Shown here: positions 8,970-16,729 of the stretch, one piece after another
How the letters are laid out: every line of letters begins with the position of its first letter
Numbering within the stretch: position 1 is the stretch's first letter
Source of the DNA: Thermoproteota archaeon
GTDB taxonomy: Archaea; Thermoproteota; Methanomethylicia; Culexarchaeales; Culexarchaeaceae
Assembly: GCA_011605825.1 (NCBI GenBank)
Contig: JAAOZK010000006.1
Location: 1-44,573, forward strand
Direction of reading: 5' to 3'
Length of the DNA: 44,573 bases
Notes under the pieces: generated by a model
Database searches by the model: none
Seen by the model: only the letters and a program-made list of their open reading frames with translations
What the model was told of the DNA's origin: nothing
Program-made: the position numbers and the translations under genes

Positions 8970-9644
8970 ATGAAAGAAAATGAACAACGTAGAAATATTG
9001 CTGAATTGAAGGAAAGAGCGCAGAGAATTCTATCATTGCTAAAACAAGCATACCCAGATGTAAAGGGGACTGAACTGAATTTTAGCAATGCATGGGAATT
9101 GTTAGTTGCAACAGTACTAGCTGCACAGACGCCAGACGCAAGAGTAAACGAAGTAACAAAAATATTATTTCAGAGATATAGATCAATAAAAGATTACGCC
9201 GAAGCTGATGACAGAGAACTTGAAGAAATATTGAAACCAATAAACTTTTACCGTAAGAAAGCACAAAGGATAAAGTCAATAGCTAAAATAATATTGGAGA
9301 AGTATAATGGAGAGATCCCGAAGTCAATAGAAGAGTTAACAAAGATACCAGGCATTGGTAGGAAAACAGCAAATATGGTATTGGCAAATGCATTAAATGT
9401 AGTTGAAGGGATAACTGTAGATACACATGTAATGAGACTTGCCAATAGACTCAAATTAACCACACAAAAGGATAGAGACAAAATAGAGAAAGAACTCATG
9501 GAGATAATACCGAAAGAGGAATGGTTCAATTTCTCAAATCTGTTAATAGCACATGGCAAGAAAGTGTGCAGTGCTAAGAAGCCAAAATGTGAAATATGCG
9601 TTTTAAAAGAATTATGTCCATCAGCTCAGACAACAAGTGAATGA
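8970..9644 (+). CDS. nth: endonuclease III (DNA N-glycosylase/AP lyase)
   Basis: Base-excision repair enzyme removing oxidised pyrimidines and cutting the abasic site. The helix-hairpin-helix is IPGIGRKTAN with catalytic lysine K132; the catalytic aspartate is D151 in VDTHVMR. The C-terminal [4Fe-4S] loop has the exact C-x6-C-x2-C-x5-C spacing (C200, C207, C210, C216). I start at the ATG at 8970 because GGTGA at 8956-8960 is 9 bases upstream; a TTG at 8961 directly abuts that sequence and is less likely. Confidence 0.96.
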   Translation: MKENEQRRNIAELKERAQRILSLLKQAYPDVKGTELNFSNAWELLVATVLAAQTPDARVNEVTKILFQRYRSIKDYAEADDRELEEILKPINFYRKKAQRIKSIAKIILEKYNGEIPKSIEELTKIPGIGRKTANMVLANALNVVEGITVDTHVMRLANRLKLTTQKDRDKIEKELMEIIPKEEWFNFSNLLIAHGKKVCSAKKPKCEICVLKELCPSAQTTSE

Positions 9645-9839
9645 AGCAGAGAGACACTAAAAGATTTAGAAATAAATTTTGTTAGATTTGACGCTATGTC
9701 AGTTCCTGTAAAGACATGTAATATTCCCCTCAAAATTAGTATGACTATCAGTTAAGCAAGTAGTGGATTATTCTGAAAAGCGTTTATACAGATTTGGTGA
9801 AGGTAAGAGGGGGCTACTATAGCTTTAATGGTGAATTGA

Positions 9840-9940
9840 TGCGGGGGGTGGGATTTGAACCCACGAACCCCTTCGGGACAGCCGTTCTGAGAGGAGTTCT
9901 CCTCAGGGCTGCGCCTTTGACCTGGCTTGGCTACCCCCGC
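9840..9940 (-). tRNA. tRNA-Leu(GAG) with a 16-base canonical intron
   Basis: Minus-strand type II tRNA: acceptor GCGGGGG/CCCCCGC with discriminator A, D arm GCC...GGC, anticodon stem CAGCC/GGCTG, long variable arm with CCC-GAAG-GGG stem, and T arm GTGGG/CCCAC. With the intron removed the anticodon loop is CTGAGGC (anticodon GAG). The intron occupies 9885-9900, after position 37. CTGA in the exon pairs with TCAG in the intron, leaving 3-base bulges GGA and AAC: a bulge-helix-bulge motif for EndA. Mature length 85 bases; no CCA encoded. Confidence 0.93.
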
Positions 9941-10025
9941 AGTACATACGATATAATTTAACACAACATAGCCTAAAAATATTGTTTATTTGCTAATTGA
10001 AGCAAAGTGTATTTATTTTGTGAGT

Positions 10026-10283
10026 TTACTGGACTACACCCACCCTTGATATTATATCTCCCCTTGCTTTTTTGAATTTCACTGAAGTAATCTTTACTTT
10101 GACTATTTCTCCGATTTTTGCTCCTGGAACAAATATAGCTGTATCTTTAACTCTTGCTATACCCTCACCTTTATCCGAGTAATCCTCAATTACAACTGTG
10201 TATACGTCTCCTTCATTAACCCTGCTGAAGAGGTATACCTTTTTCTTTTTGCTAGACTTACGTTTAGAACTCTTCTTGCCCAT
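10026..10283 (-). CDS. TRAM-domain RNA-binding protein
   Basis: An 85-residue protein with a lysine/serine-rich N-terminus (residues 1-17) and a stand-alone TRAM fold: VNEGDVYTVVIEDYSDKGEGIARVKD, then AIFVPGAKIGEIVKVKITSVK. Archaeal single-TRAM proteins bind RNA, and some have been linked to cold response or RNA chaperoning. It sits 21 bases downstream of rpl2, where most archaea have rps19, and is probably cotranscribed. GGGG lies 6 bases before its ATG. Confidence 0.92.
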   Translation of the reverse strand: MGKKSSKRKSSKKKKVYLFSRVNEGDVYTVVIEDYSDKGEGIARVKDTAIFVPGAKIGEIVKVKITSVKFKKARGDIISRVGVVQ

Positions 10284-10304
10284 ATCGTTCCCCGTCTAAT
10301 GAGG

Positions 10305-11045
10305 TTAACGTACTCTTCTCGGAGCCCCCTTCTTCCTTCCAGTTCTTCTGGGAGCGATTATACCGACTTTCTGTCCTGGAGGAGCTGTTCTAGAAACTGG
10401 CGTTCCACCTTTTGGATGTGATCCTCCACCATGTGGATGGCTTGCAGGTACCATTGCCTTACCTCTAACAATAGGCCATTTAACAGCTTTTCTCTTTATT
10501 AGATGATACTTATTTCCAGCTTTTAGGAATGGTTTTTCAATTCTTCCTCCCGCAGCAACTATTCCTATAGTGGCTCTACACCTAGAGTCTATTGTTTTCA
10601 GCTTACCTGAAGGTAACTTTATGACAGTTTCCCCAGAAGAGTGTGCAACAACAATTGCGTATGCACCAGATCTACGTGCTATTTTACCACCATCTCCAGG
10701 TCGCAATTCAACATTGCAGATATTTGTTCCCTCAGGAATATTACCCACCGGAAGTATGTTTCCAACATCTACTTCTGCAAGTACACCTTTAGCTACGTTT
10801 TTACCCACATATATACCTTCAGGGGCTACTATCAACTCCCTACTACCATCCTCGAATTTTATTAATGCCAAGGGGCAACCTCTACCTGGATCATGTAAAA
10901 GATCCTCTACAACTCCATTTATTTTTGATGTGTACTCAATTTTACTTGGAGTACCATATCTTGCAGGACCAACTTTAATCCATTTTGGAGATCTGAAATT
11001 TGACCCGCCTCTACCCTTACGCTGTACAAGAATTCTTTTGCCCAT
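10305..11045 (-). CDS. rpl2: 50S ribosomal protein uL2
   Basis: Large-subunit protein at the peptidyl-transferase centre. The C-terminal half has the family hallmark HPHGGGSHPKGGTPVSR, whose histidine lies near the active centre, and a basic tail (APRRTGRKKGAPRRVR). I place the start at the ATG at 11045 (MGKRILVQRKGRG), because GAGGTG lies 6 bases upstream; the ATG at 11054 would be only 1 base from it. Fourth ribosomal gene of the uL3-uL4-uL23-uL2 run. Confidence 0.98.
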   Translation of the reverse strand: MGKRILVQRKGRGGSNFRSPKWIKVGPARYGTPSKIEYTSKINGVVEDLLHDPGRGCPLALIKFEDGSRELIVAPEGIYVGKNVAKGVLAEVDVGNILPVGNIPEGTNICNVELRPGDGGKIARRSGAYAIVVAHSSGETVIKLPSGKLKTIDSRCRATIGIVAAGGRIEKPFLKAGNKYHLIKRKAVKWPIVRGKAMVPASHPHGGGSHPKGGTPVSRTAPPGQKVGIIAPRRTGRKKGAPRRVR

Positions 11046-11056
11046 TTCATACACCT

Positions 11057-11326
11057 CTATAATATACCCATCTTTGAAGCTACATCTGAAGCTGAATATT
11101 CTGAGCTAAGTTTGACATAAGCCTTCTTCTCACCTTTTGTCGTTATAAGCGTGTTAACTTTATCTACTTTCACATTAAATAATTTTTCTACCGCCCATTT
11201 AATTAAGTGTTTATTTGCATTCCTATCAACGATGAAAGTCAGTTTATTCTCTGCTTCAATCTTCCTTAATGCAGATTCAGAGATTACAGGCCTTATTATT
11301 ATCCTCCAGGGATCCGTATTCTCCAT
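11057..11326 (-). CDS. rpl23: 50S ribosomal protein uL23
   Basis: An 89-residue archaeal uL23, which binds near the polypeptide exit tunnel and forms part of the SRP docking site. Recognisable features are [22 protein letters not shown] and [20 protein letters not shown]. The ATG at 11326 is preceded by GGAGGT. It lies 3 bases after rpl4 and just before rpl2. Confidence 0.97.
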   Translation of the reverse strand: MENTDPWRIIIRPVISESALRKIEAENKLTFIVDRNANKHLIKWAVEKLFNVKVDKVNTLITTKGEKKAYVKLSSEYSASDVASKMGIL

Positions 11327-11329
11327 GGC

Positions 11330-12175
11330 TTAACCTCCAACCTTTTGAGATTCAGTTTTATAATTAAATATGTTTGTGTACAATAAATGTTTACCCTTAT
11401 ACGATAAGAAGCGTTCATTCAATATGTCTATGGCACTTTGTGTGAAAATCGTTAGTCTACCAGGGTTTCCTCCAGGGGCCAAATGCATAACGCTCAAATC
11501 ACGTGCATTAACAACGTCCAATCCAGGAAAGTTCTTTACAGAGTTTATGAGTGGGTAAGTGTTTGAGACTACTATTAAGGGACCTTTACCAACCTTGTAT
11601 CTTCTACCCCTAAGCTTACCTTTACCAGCTCTGATCCTTATACCCTCTTTAACCCTTTCAATATCTGCCCAGAAACCTAATTTAAGTGCAATATCTCGAA
11701 ATTGCTTACTCTTTTCAACTTTTTCCAATTCGTTAGAAACTATTAATGGTATTTGAGGAACTGATGATACTAAATGGCCCCTTCCCGATACAAATTTTAC
11801 ATTTGCCGTGGCAGATAATGCTGATAAAATGGCATAGATACGTTCTTTCTTATTTATTTTTTCATGAATACACTTTTCAACAGTGGGTGCATGAGCACTC
11901 CTACCACCAACAGTCATCGTTGCAAAAGCAGCTACCCCAGCTTCAGGATATCCGGATCCTTTAACTCTTGGAACTCTCGCTACTCCATGGCCTATACCCC
12001 AACTTTTAGCAGTTGTACGTTTTCCAGCAAGCGGATCTCTGCCCTGAGGCTGAATTCTTGCGGTTAAAGATGATATATAAGCCCTTCTGATAATATCCTT
12101 CCTAATTGGGATTTGGAAAAACCATGGAATCTCGATTTCCCCAATTACAGATCCATTTAAATCATATATTTTCAT
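11330..12175 (-). CDS. rpl4: 50S ribosomal protein uL4
   Basis: Archaeal/eukaryotic uL4 (L4e), an early-assembling large-subunit protein whose extended loop lines the exit tunnel (GIGHGVARVPRVKGSGYPEAGVA; AGKGKLRGRRYKVGKGP). A GTG at 12184 opens the frame and overlaps the rpl3 stop, but GGTGA lies 5 bases before the ATG at 12175, so MKIYDLNGSVIGE is taken as the N-terminus. Confidence 0.97.
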   Translation of the reverse strand: MKIYDLNGSVIGEIEIPWFFQIPIRKDIIRRAYISSLTARIQPQGRDPLAGKRTTAKSWGIGHGVARVPRVKGSGYPEAGVAAFATMTVGGRSAHAPTVEKCIHEKINKKERIYAILSALSATANVKFVSGRGHLVSSVPQIPLIVSNELEKVEKSKQFRDIALKLGFWADIERVKEGIRIRAGKGKLRGRRYKVGKGPLIVVSNTYPLINSVKNFPGLDVVNARDLSVMHLAPGGNPGRLTIFTQSAIDILNERFLSYKGKHLLYTNIFNYKTESQKVGG

Positions 12176-12180
12176 GTGGA

Positions 12181-13176
12181 TCACCTATTAATGTAAACTA
12201 ATTTCGGTTGCCTAATTTGATAATCTTCCGGCATTCTTATTGCAGGTCTAATTTTCACCAATCTCTTTGGAGGACCTGGAATCGAACCCTCTATCAAAAT
12301 ATAACTACTCTTAACTAAGCCGTAGTGGCAAAATCCACCTTTAACATTGATTTCCTCTCCACTCTTCCCAATTTTAAGTATCCTCTTATTGAACTCTGTC
12401 CTTAGGTGAAATCCCATCTGTCCAGGTCTGGGAACTGTCCACATAACGCCTGATGGTGTCCCAGGACCTATGGATCCCACCTTTCTTGACCCTTTTCTAT
12501 GCTTATGCCATCTCCCTAAAACTTTTACGCCAAATCGTTTAACCACACCTTGAAATCCCTTACCCTTAGTTACTGAAATCACATCAACATACTGCCCTTC
12601 CTTGAAGACATCGGCTACATTTATTTCTGAACCAAGTAGTTTGAAGGCTAAATCAAGTTGTTCTTTCAATGTTCCACCATCCACCTTTATCTCGAATAGT
12701 TCAGGCTTTTTCTTTCCAATTCCAGCTTTATTTGGTTGCGTACAGGTAATTAATCTGATTTCACTTATTTCATTCAATTTTGAGTATAATTCATCAATGG
12801 AGGGAGTTTCAATATTTTCTGGTAGTGTGAAAACTCTCTCTAAGGATTTGGGGATTTTATCAGACCATAACTCCGTTAATGATCTTAAGGCACCATATTC
12901 CTTCGAATAAACTCTTATGCCAGCAACGAATAGTGGTGGCGTCTCTAAAATTGTTGCGGCTTTAACAACTTCCTTACCAAACATTGGGGTTCCAGGTCTA
13001 TCTTCAACGACGACTACATGCGTCATCCCAACTTTATAGCCGGCAAATCCCATGATCTTAACAACACCTTTAACACCAGGCCATGATCGAACTCTTGGAA
13101 TTATACTCTTAGCTCTAATTCTAGGGGCAAAGGCTAAGGATCCTCTTCTTGGAGCACTATACTTTCTATGACCCAA
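12181..13176 (-). CDS. rpl3: 50S ribosomal protein uL3
   Basis: A 331-residue archaeal uL3 with the conserved N-terminus GHRKYSAPRRGSLAF and the core KGKGFQGVVKRFGVK...GTPSGVMWTVPRPGQMGFHLRTEFNKRI. The start is a TTG at 13176, with a strong GGTGAGG 4 bases upstream. It heads the ribosomal run; the SPOUT methylase gene precedes it by about 62 bases on the same strand. Confidence 0.98.
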   Translation of the reverse strand: MGHRKYSAPRRGSLAFAPRIRAKSIIPRVRSWPGVKGVVKIMGFAGYKVGMTHVVVVEDRPGTPMFGKEVVKAATILETPPLFVAGIRVYSKEYGALRSLTELWSDKIPKSLERVFTLPENIETPSIDELYSKLNEISEIRLITCTQPNKAGIGKKKPELFEIKVDGGTLKEQLDLAFKLLGSEINVADVFKEGQYVDVISVTKGKGFQGVVKRFGVKVLGRWHKHRKGSRKVGSIGPGTPSGVMWTVPRPGQMGFHLRTEFNKRILKIGKSGEEINVKGGFCHYGLVKSSYILIEGSIPGPPKRLVKIRPAIRMPEDYQIRQPKLVYINR

Positions 13177-13238
13177 ACTCCCTCACCAGATAACCTTTAA
13201 GTGGAAAATACAATCATATATATTTATCTTTTGCGTGT

Positions 13239-14111
13239 TTAAATGTACTGCATAATATTGATAATGCTCAACGTAGCGAGCATTGCCTCTTCAGTTCTCA
13301 CAGTTTCACACCCTTGAAAAGGAATTGTATTGACTATGAAATGTGCAATATCCGACAAATTCACTTTTAATCGTTTGCATATCTCAAAGAGACCTTCATG
13401 AGGGGAACCGAATAAGATTAATATTTTATTGCTTTTTAGAATGGCGTCTTTAACGTCGTTGAAAACTTCAGTGATTGGGTCCCCATACTTAGAAGTGGCA
13501 ATTACAAGATCGGCATTAAAACCTTTTATTGAATCCACTAACCCCTTATGCTCATAATTAACTGTGTAACCCCAATATAATTTGACGTCTTCACGTGACA
13601 CTACAGACAATTTTAAGGAATCTTTTGTTTTATTTATTTTAACAGTAACACGTTCACCCCTTTTCAATTTTTTTGGAACTAGAAAGGGTTTATCTAAACC
13701 TATATCTACTAAGGACCCGTCTTTGTAAGTCTTTATTACAACACCATCTCTGAAATCTCCATCTTTTATATCATTTAAACTTGAAGCTACAGTATGTGAG
13801 GGTATTTTTAGTGGAGGGAGGAGGCCAGCATATTTGAAGAGGGCGGAAATTGTATATATTCGTTTTCGAAGATACTGAGGCGTTTCACAATATCTCAATA
13901 TATTAGCTAATAATTCTCCCTCATCTTCAGTACCATGCTTATCCACATATATAATTATCTCATCAACTCGAAATATTGCCGCTGTTCTAGCAATCAACCC
14001 AGCTTTAATGGTTTTTTCTCTTAAATGGGGGGCATCGACAGTAAGACTGGTAGGTAAAGCTACAGCCAACGGTTTACTTCGTTTCTCAGGATACAACAAA
14101 GAAGACACCAT
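13239..14111 (-). CDS. SPOUT-family RNA methyltransferase (DUF171 / C9orf114-like)
   Basis: A 290-residue protein of the archaeal SPOUT class with an OB-fold-like insertion, homologous to human C9orf114/SPOUT1 and the crystallised Mth1 protein. Seen here: the N-terminal half with LAVALPTSLTVDAPHLREKTIKAGLIARTAAIF, a beta-rich insert (about residues 120-180), and the C-terminal knot region LILFGSPHEGL...FIVNTIPFQGCETVRTEEAMLATL. Its place just before rpl3 is conserved in many archaea and suggests an rRNA substrate. The exact target base is not deducible. No Shine-Dalgarno is evident at the ATG at 14111. Confidence 0.9.
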   Translation of the reverse strand: MVSSLLYPEKRSKPLAVALPTSLTVDAPHLREKTIKAGLIARTAAIFRVDEIIIYVDKHGTEDEGELLANILRYCETPQYLRKRIYTISALFKYAGLLPPLKIPSHTVASSLNDIKDGDFRDGVVIKTYKDGSLVDIGLDKPFLVPKKLKRGERVTVKINKTKDSLKLSVVSREDVKLYWGYTVNYEHKGLVDSIKGFNADLVIATSKYGDPITEVFNDVKDAILKSNKILILFGSPHEGLFEICKRLKVNLSDIAHFIVNTIPFQGCETVRTEEAMLATLSIINIMQYI

Positions 14112-14192
14112 ATTTCTGTTTCAATCTTATTGTGTATATGGATGACAAAAAAGGTTTATCATGTGAAATGGTAGTAATTATATAAAAACAGA

Positions 14193-15638
14193 TTACCCCT
14201 TTGCAACAGCTATTGGTATAAATCGGGCGACAAGAGTGGCTATTCCAACGTTGTGAGATACATTGGCAACCCTATCAATATCTTTATATGCTTCAGGGGC
14301 CTCTTCTATAATTCCATCTCTACTAGCTGCTTTTATTAGAATCCCCCTACTAGCTAACCTCCTAGTTATTTCGTTGGCTGTAAATTGCTTTAAAGCTTGT
14401 GCGCGGCTGAGTAAACGTCCAGCTCCATGCGCCGTTGACCCAAAACTAATTTCCATAGCCTTTTGCTGACCCAGTAGTAGATAGGATGCTGTCCCCATAG
14501 ATCCGGGTATTATTACTGGTTGACCAATTTTTCTGTATTCTTCTGGTAGTTCTGGATGGCCTGCAGGGAATGCTCTAGTGGCACCCTTTCTATGCACATA
14601 AACTTTACGCGTCTCCTCATTTACCTTATGATCCTCAAGTTTAGCTATATTGTGTGCCACATCGTATATCATATGCATTCCTAAAGATTCCGCAGATTGC
14701 TTTAGAACCTTTTCAAATGATTCTCTCACCCAATGCAATATTAGTTGTCTATTAGCCCAAGCGTAATTTGATGCACAAGCCATGGCTGCAAAATAATCTT
14801 CAGCCTCCCTACTTTTAGCTGGCGCATACACCAGTTCTCTATCTGGGAATCTAAGATTATACTTTCTAGAGGCTCTTTCCATTATGACGAGGTAATCAGA
14901 GCAAACTTGGTGTCCAAGTCCACGTGAACCTGTATGTATCATCACAGTAATTTGCCCTTCATGAAGTATACCGAAGGCCTTAGCTACCTTCTCATCATAT
15001 ATCTTATCAACAACTTGTATTTCTAAGAAGTGATTTCCACTTCCAAGGGTACCAAGTTGTGGAGCTCCTCTAGCTTTCGCTTTACTTGAAACCTTATTTG
15101 GATCTGCATTCTTTAAAGCCCCGTATGCTTCACATCTTTTTACATCTTCCTCCCAGCCATAACCGTTTTCAACAGCCCATTTAGCACCTCCCATTAATAC
15201 TTCATCAAGCTGATTTGTGGATAATCTGATTTTTCCTTCAGAACCAACACCTGATGGAACCATAATGAAAATGGTATCTAAAAGCTGTGCTATTTTATCT
15301 TTAATGTCGTTATAGCTTAGATCTGATCTTATTAACCTAACACCACAATTGATATCATAACCTACACCACCAGGGCTTACAATACCTTCTTCAGCATCGA
15401 AGGCAGCAACCCCACCTATTGGAAAACCATAACCTTCATGTCCATCAGGTAGAACTATTGAAAATTTATATATTCCGGGAAGTTTGGCAACGTTTATACA
15501 TTGCTCAAGCGTTCTATCTTCCTTCATTTTCTGAAGCAATACATCATCAGCGTAAACTATGCCAGGAACCTTCATACCAATAGTGGGATCTTTAGGTATA
15601 ATCCACGTGAAATCATTAACTCTCTCTATTTTAACCAT
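14193..15638 (-). CDS. rtcB: RNA-splicing ligase RtcB
   Basis: GTP- and Mn2+-dependent 3'-phosphate/5'-OH RNA ligase that joins tRNA exons after intron excision. It is 481 residues, the same as the characterised Pyrococcus enzyme. Catalytic and metal residues are in place: D95 and C98 (GYDINCGVR), H203 (GSGNHFLE), H235 (IHTGSRGLGH), H329 (DVAHN) and the guanylylated H404 (STAHGAGR). There is no intein. Archease follows divergence-free on the same strand upstream (15731-16180), and five tRNAs in this window carry introns that would need this enzyme. Confidence 0.98.
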   Translation of the reverse strand: MVKIERVNDFTWIIPKDPTIGMKVPGIVYADDVLLQKMKEDRTLEQCINVAKLPGIYKFSIVLPDGHEGYGFPIGGVAAFDAEEGIVSPGGVGYDINCGVRLIRSDLSYNDIKDKIAQLLDTIFIMVPSGVGSEGKIRLSTNQLDEVLMGGAKWAVENGYGWEEDVKRCEAYGALKNADPNKVSSKAKARGAPQLGTLGSGNHFLEIQVVDKIYDEKVAKAFGILHEGQITVMIHTGSRGLGHQVCSDYLVIMERASRKYNLRFPDRELVYAPAKSREAEDYFAAMACASNYAWANRQLILHWVRESFEKVLKQSAESLGMHMIYDVAHNIAKLEDHKVNEETRKVYVHRKGATRAFPAGHPELPEEYRKIGQPVIIPGSMGTASYLLLGQQKAMEISFGSTAHGAGRLLSRAQALKQFTANEITRRLASRGILIKAASRDGIIEEAPEAYKDIDRVANVSHNVGIATLVARFIPIAVAKG

Positions 15639-15730
15639 CGTATCCCCACCTAAATACTATGATAGTAATGATCCAATAAAAACTTTTGTGCATAAAGTGG
15701 CAACTTAAAAATAACGCATACTGAATTACC

Positions 15731-16180
15731 CTAAATATCTAAAAGGAACTTGGCAACAAACTTGTTATCTTCATTGTATATCTCCATTTGAGAATACGTA
15801 ATTGCCTTCACTACAGTTCTCCTTTCATGTTTCGCCGAATCAAATTTTTCTCCAAATACAATGGCGTCTAACACATAATTTTCTTCATCAATTTTAGATA
15901 TACGCTGAACATTAAATGAGGAGAAAACTAATCCTTCAGCATCGAAAAGATATAACAATTCTTCAAGCCATGAGTATAGTAGTGAGTAAAGGTCAAAACC
16001 ATTAACATGAATTTCCCTTCTAATTGATGGTTCTATCCTTGAAGTATCTGTCATAACTTCAAACATGGCTTTTGCTGCATATTCAAAGCACTCGTTTAAA
16101 CTCCTTCCGAAAGCCATTACATAAACATCTGCCTTATGATCAAGAAAGACAAATCCATGATCGCCATGGATCTCTGACAT
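15731..16180 (-). CDS. archease, RtcB activator
   Basis: Archease promotes guanylylation and multiple turnover of RtcB. Family features: FLDHKADVYVMAFGRSLNECFEYAAKAMFEVMTD (N-terminal metal-binding Asp in DHKADV), LYSLLYSWLEELLYLFDAEGL, and the C-terminal VKAITYSQMEI...LLDI. I start at the ATG at 16180 (MSEIHGDHGF), because a TATA-like element lies about 29 bases upstream, and the longer frame (16204) would begin inside that promoter zone. It precedes rtcB by 92 bases, a functionally coherent pair. Confidence 0.95.
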   Translation of the reverse strand: MSEIHGDHGFVFLDHKADVYVMAFGRSLNECFEYAAKAMFEVMTDTSRIEPSIRREIHVNGFDLYSLLYSWLEELLYLFDAEGLVFSSFNVQRISKIDEENYVLDAIVFGEKFDSAKHERRTVVKAITYSQMEIYNEDNKFVAKFLLDI

Positions 16181-16203
16181 AATAAATACTAAGCAGAACA
16201 ACA

Positions 16204-16215
16204 ATTTTTATTTTA
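16204..16215 (-). promoter_or_regulatory. TATA-like box of archease
   Basis: Minus-strand AAAATAAAAATT is centred about 29 bases upstream of the archease ATG at 16180. The short divergent spacer (16181-16240) must also hold the promoter of tRNA-Ser on the plus strand. Confidence 0.4.
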
Positions 16216-16240
16216 TCTAATTGAAAATTATTTATGCAGA

Positions 16241-16348
16241 GCCGGGGTGGCCGAGCGGACTAAATAGAAGGATCATCTAGGTCAAGGCGCAGGCCTTGAG
16301 AGCCTGTGTCCCTTCGGGGACTCGCGGGTTCAAATCCCGCCCCCGGCG
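16241..16348 (+). tRNA. tRNA-Ser(TGA) with a 22-base intron in the D loop
   Basis: Type II tRNA: acceptor GCCGGGG/CCCCGGC with discriminator G, anticodon stem CAGGC/GCCTG with loop CTTGAGA (anticodon TGA), long variable arm TGTCCCTTCGGGGACTC, T arm GCGGG/CCCGC. The D arm is interrupted. Removing 16264-16285 restores GCCGAGCGGACTAAGGC, a normal serine D arm. The insert shows a bulge-helix-bulge: GACT pairs with GGTC, bulges AAA and AAG flank it, and TAGA/TCTA closes the intron hairpin. CCA follows the discriminator in the DNA (16349-16351), perhaps by chance, because no other tRNA here encodes it. Confidence 0.92.
16264..16285 (+). other. non-canonical tRNA intron (D loop of tRNA-Ser)
   Basis: These 22 bases split the D loop, not the usual position after base 37. 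Cutting after the second base of each 3-base bulge, the rule that also fits the canonical introns in this window, releases exactly this segment and leaves a standard D arm. Confidence 0.8.
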
Positions 16349-16362
16349 CCAAATAAATAAAA

Positions 16363-16371
16363 TTAATAAAA
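16363..16371 (+). promoter_or_regulatory. TATA box of the SRP RNA gene
   Basis: TTAATAAAA is centred 26 bases upstream of 16393, where the terminal helix of the SRP RNA begins. This is the expected archaeal TATA-to-start distance. Confidence 0.55.
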
Positions 16372-16392
16372 GTCGTTGAAGAAAGATATGAT

Positions 16393-16724
16393 GGGGTGGC
16401 GGCTAGGTGGGGTGCTCGGCCTACCCTTGCAGGGGTTCCCCCTGCACCGCAAATGGTCGATATGGCGGGCCGAAGCCGACGCGAGGCATCCCAACAAGTG
16501 CTGAAACCCACAACCCAGCGATGAAACCTCGTCCCATGGGGTGCACGGAGGCGATAGGCTCCTCGGAGGAGGAGCTGAATCGCCCTTACCAAGCGAACCG
16601 GGTTAGGCCAGGAATGGAGCGGCCCTAAGCTTGGACGTGCACGTTCATGGGGTTGCGGGGTTGAGTATGATGTGGGATTTCAGCACTTGAATGGGATGTC
16701 CAGCGCCGGCGCGCCGCCACCCCC
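16393..16724 (+). ncRNA. signal recognition particle (7S) RNA
   Basis: RNA scaffold of the archaeal SRP, which targets nascent membrane and secreted proteins with SRP54 and SRP19. The block is very GC-rich against its surroundings and is closed by complementary ends (GGGGTGGCGGC at 16393 and GCCGCCACCCC near 16713). The diagnostic helix 8 is at 16601-16624: GGTTAGG, stem CCA, GNRA tetraloop GGAA, stem TGG, then AGCGGCC, matching the universal pattern that SRP54 binds. Its length (~330 bases) allows the Alu-like 5' domain typical of archaea. Ends are set by the terminal helix and are good to a few bases. The matching srp54 gene is at 25362-26699. Confidence 0.93.
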
Positions 16725-16729
16725 TCTAA

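Noticed and set aside
9645-9839. Possible small RNA between nth and tRNA-Leu(GAG)
   Set aside because: I looked for box C/D and other motifs by eye and found no consistent RTGATGA/CTGA arrangement or stable fold.
10570-11109. Long plus-strand frame (179 codons) over rpl2
   Set aside because: It is antisense to a certain ribosomal protein gene and has no family features or start signals.
16349-16351. CCA directly after tRNA-Ser as an encoded 3' end
   Set aside because: No other tRNA in the window encodes CCA, so three matching bases are most likely chance.
16260-16628. Reading frames on both strands over 16260-16628
   Set aside because: They run through tRNA-Ser and the SRP RNA; their open state reflects GC-rich structural RNA, not coding.
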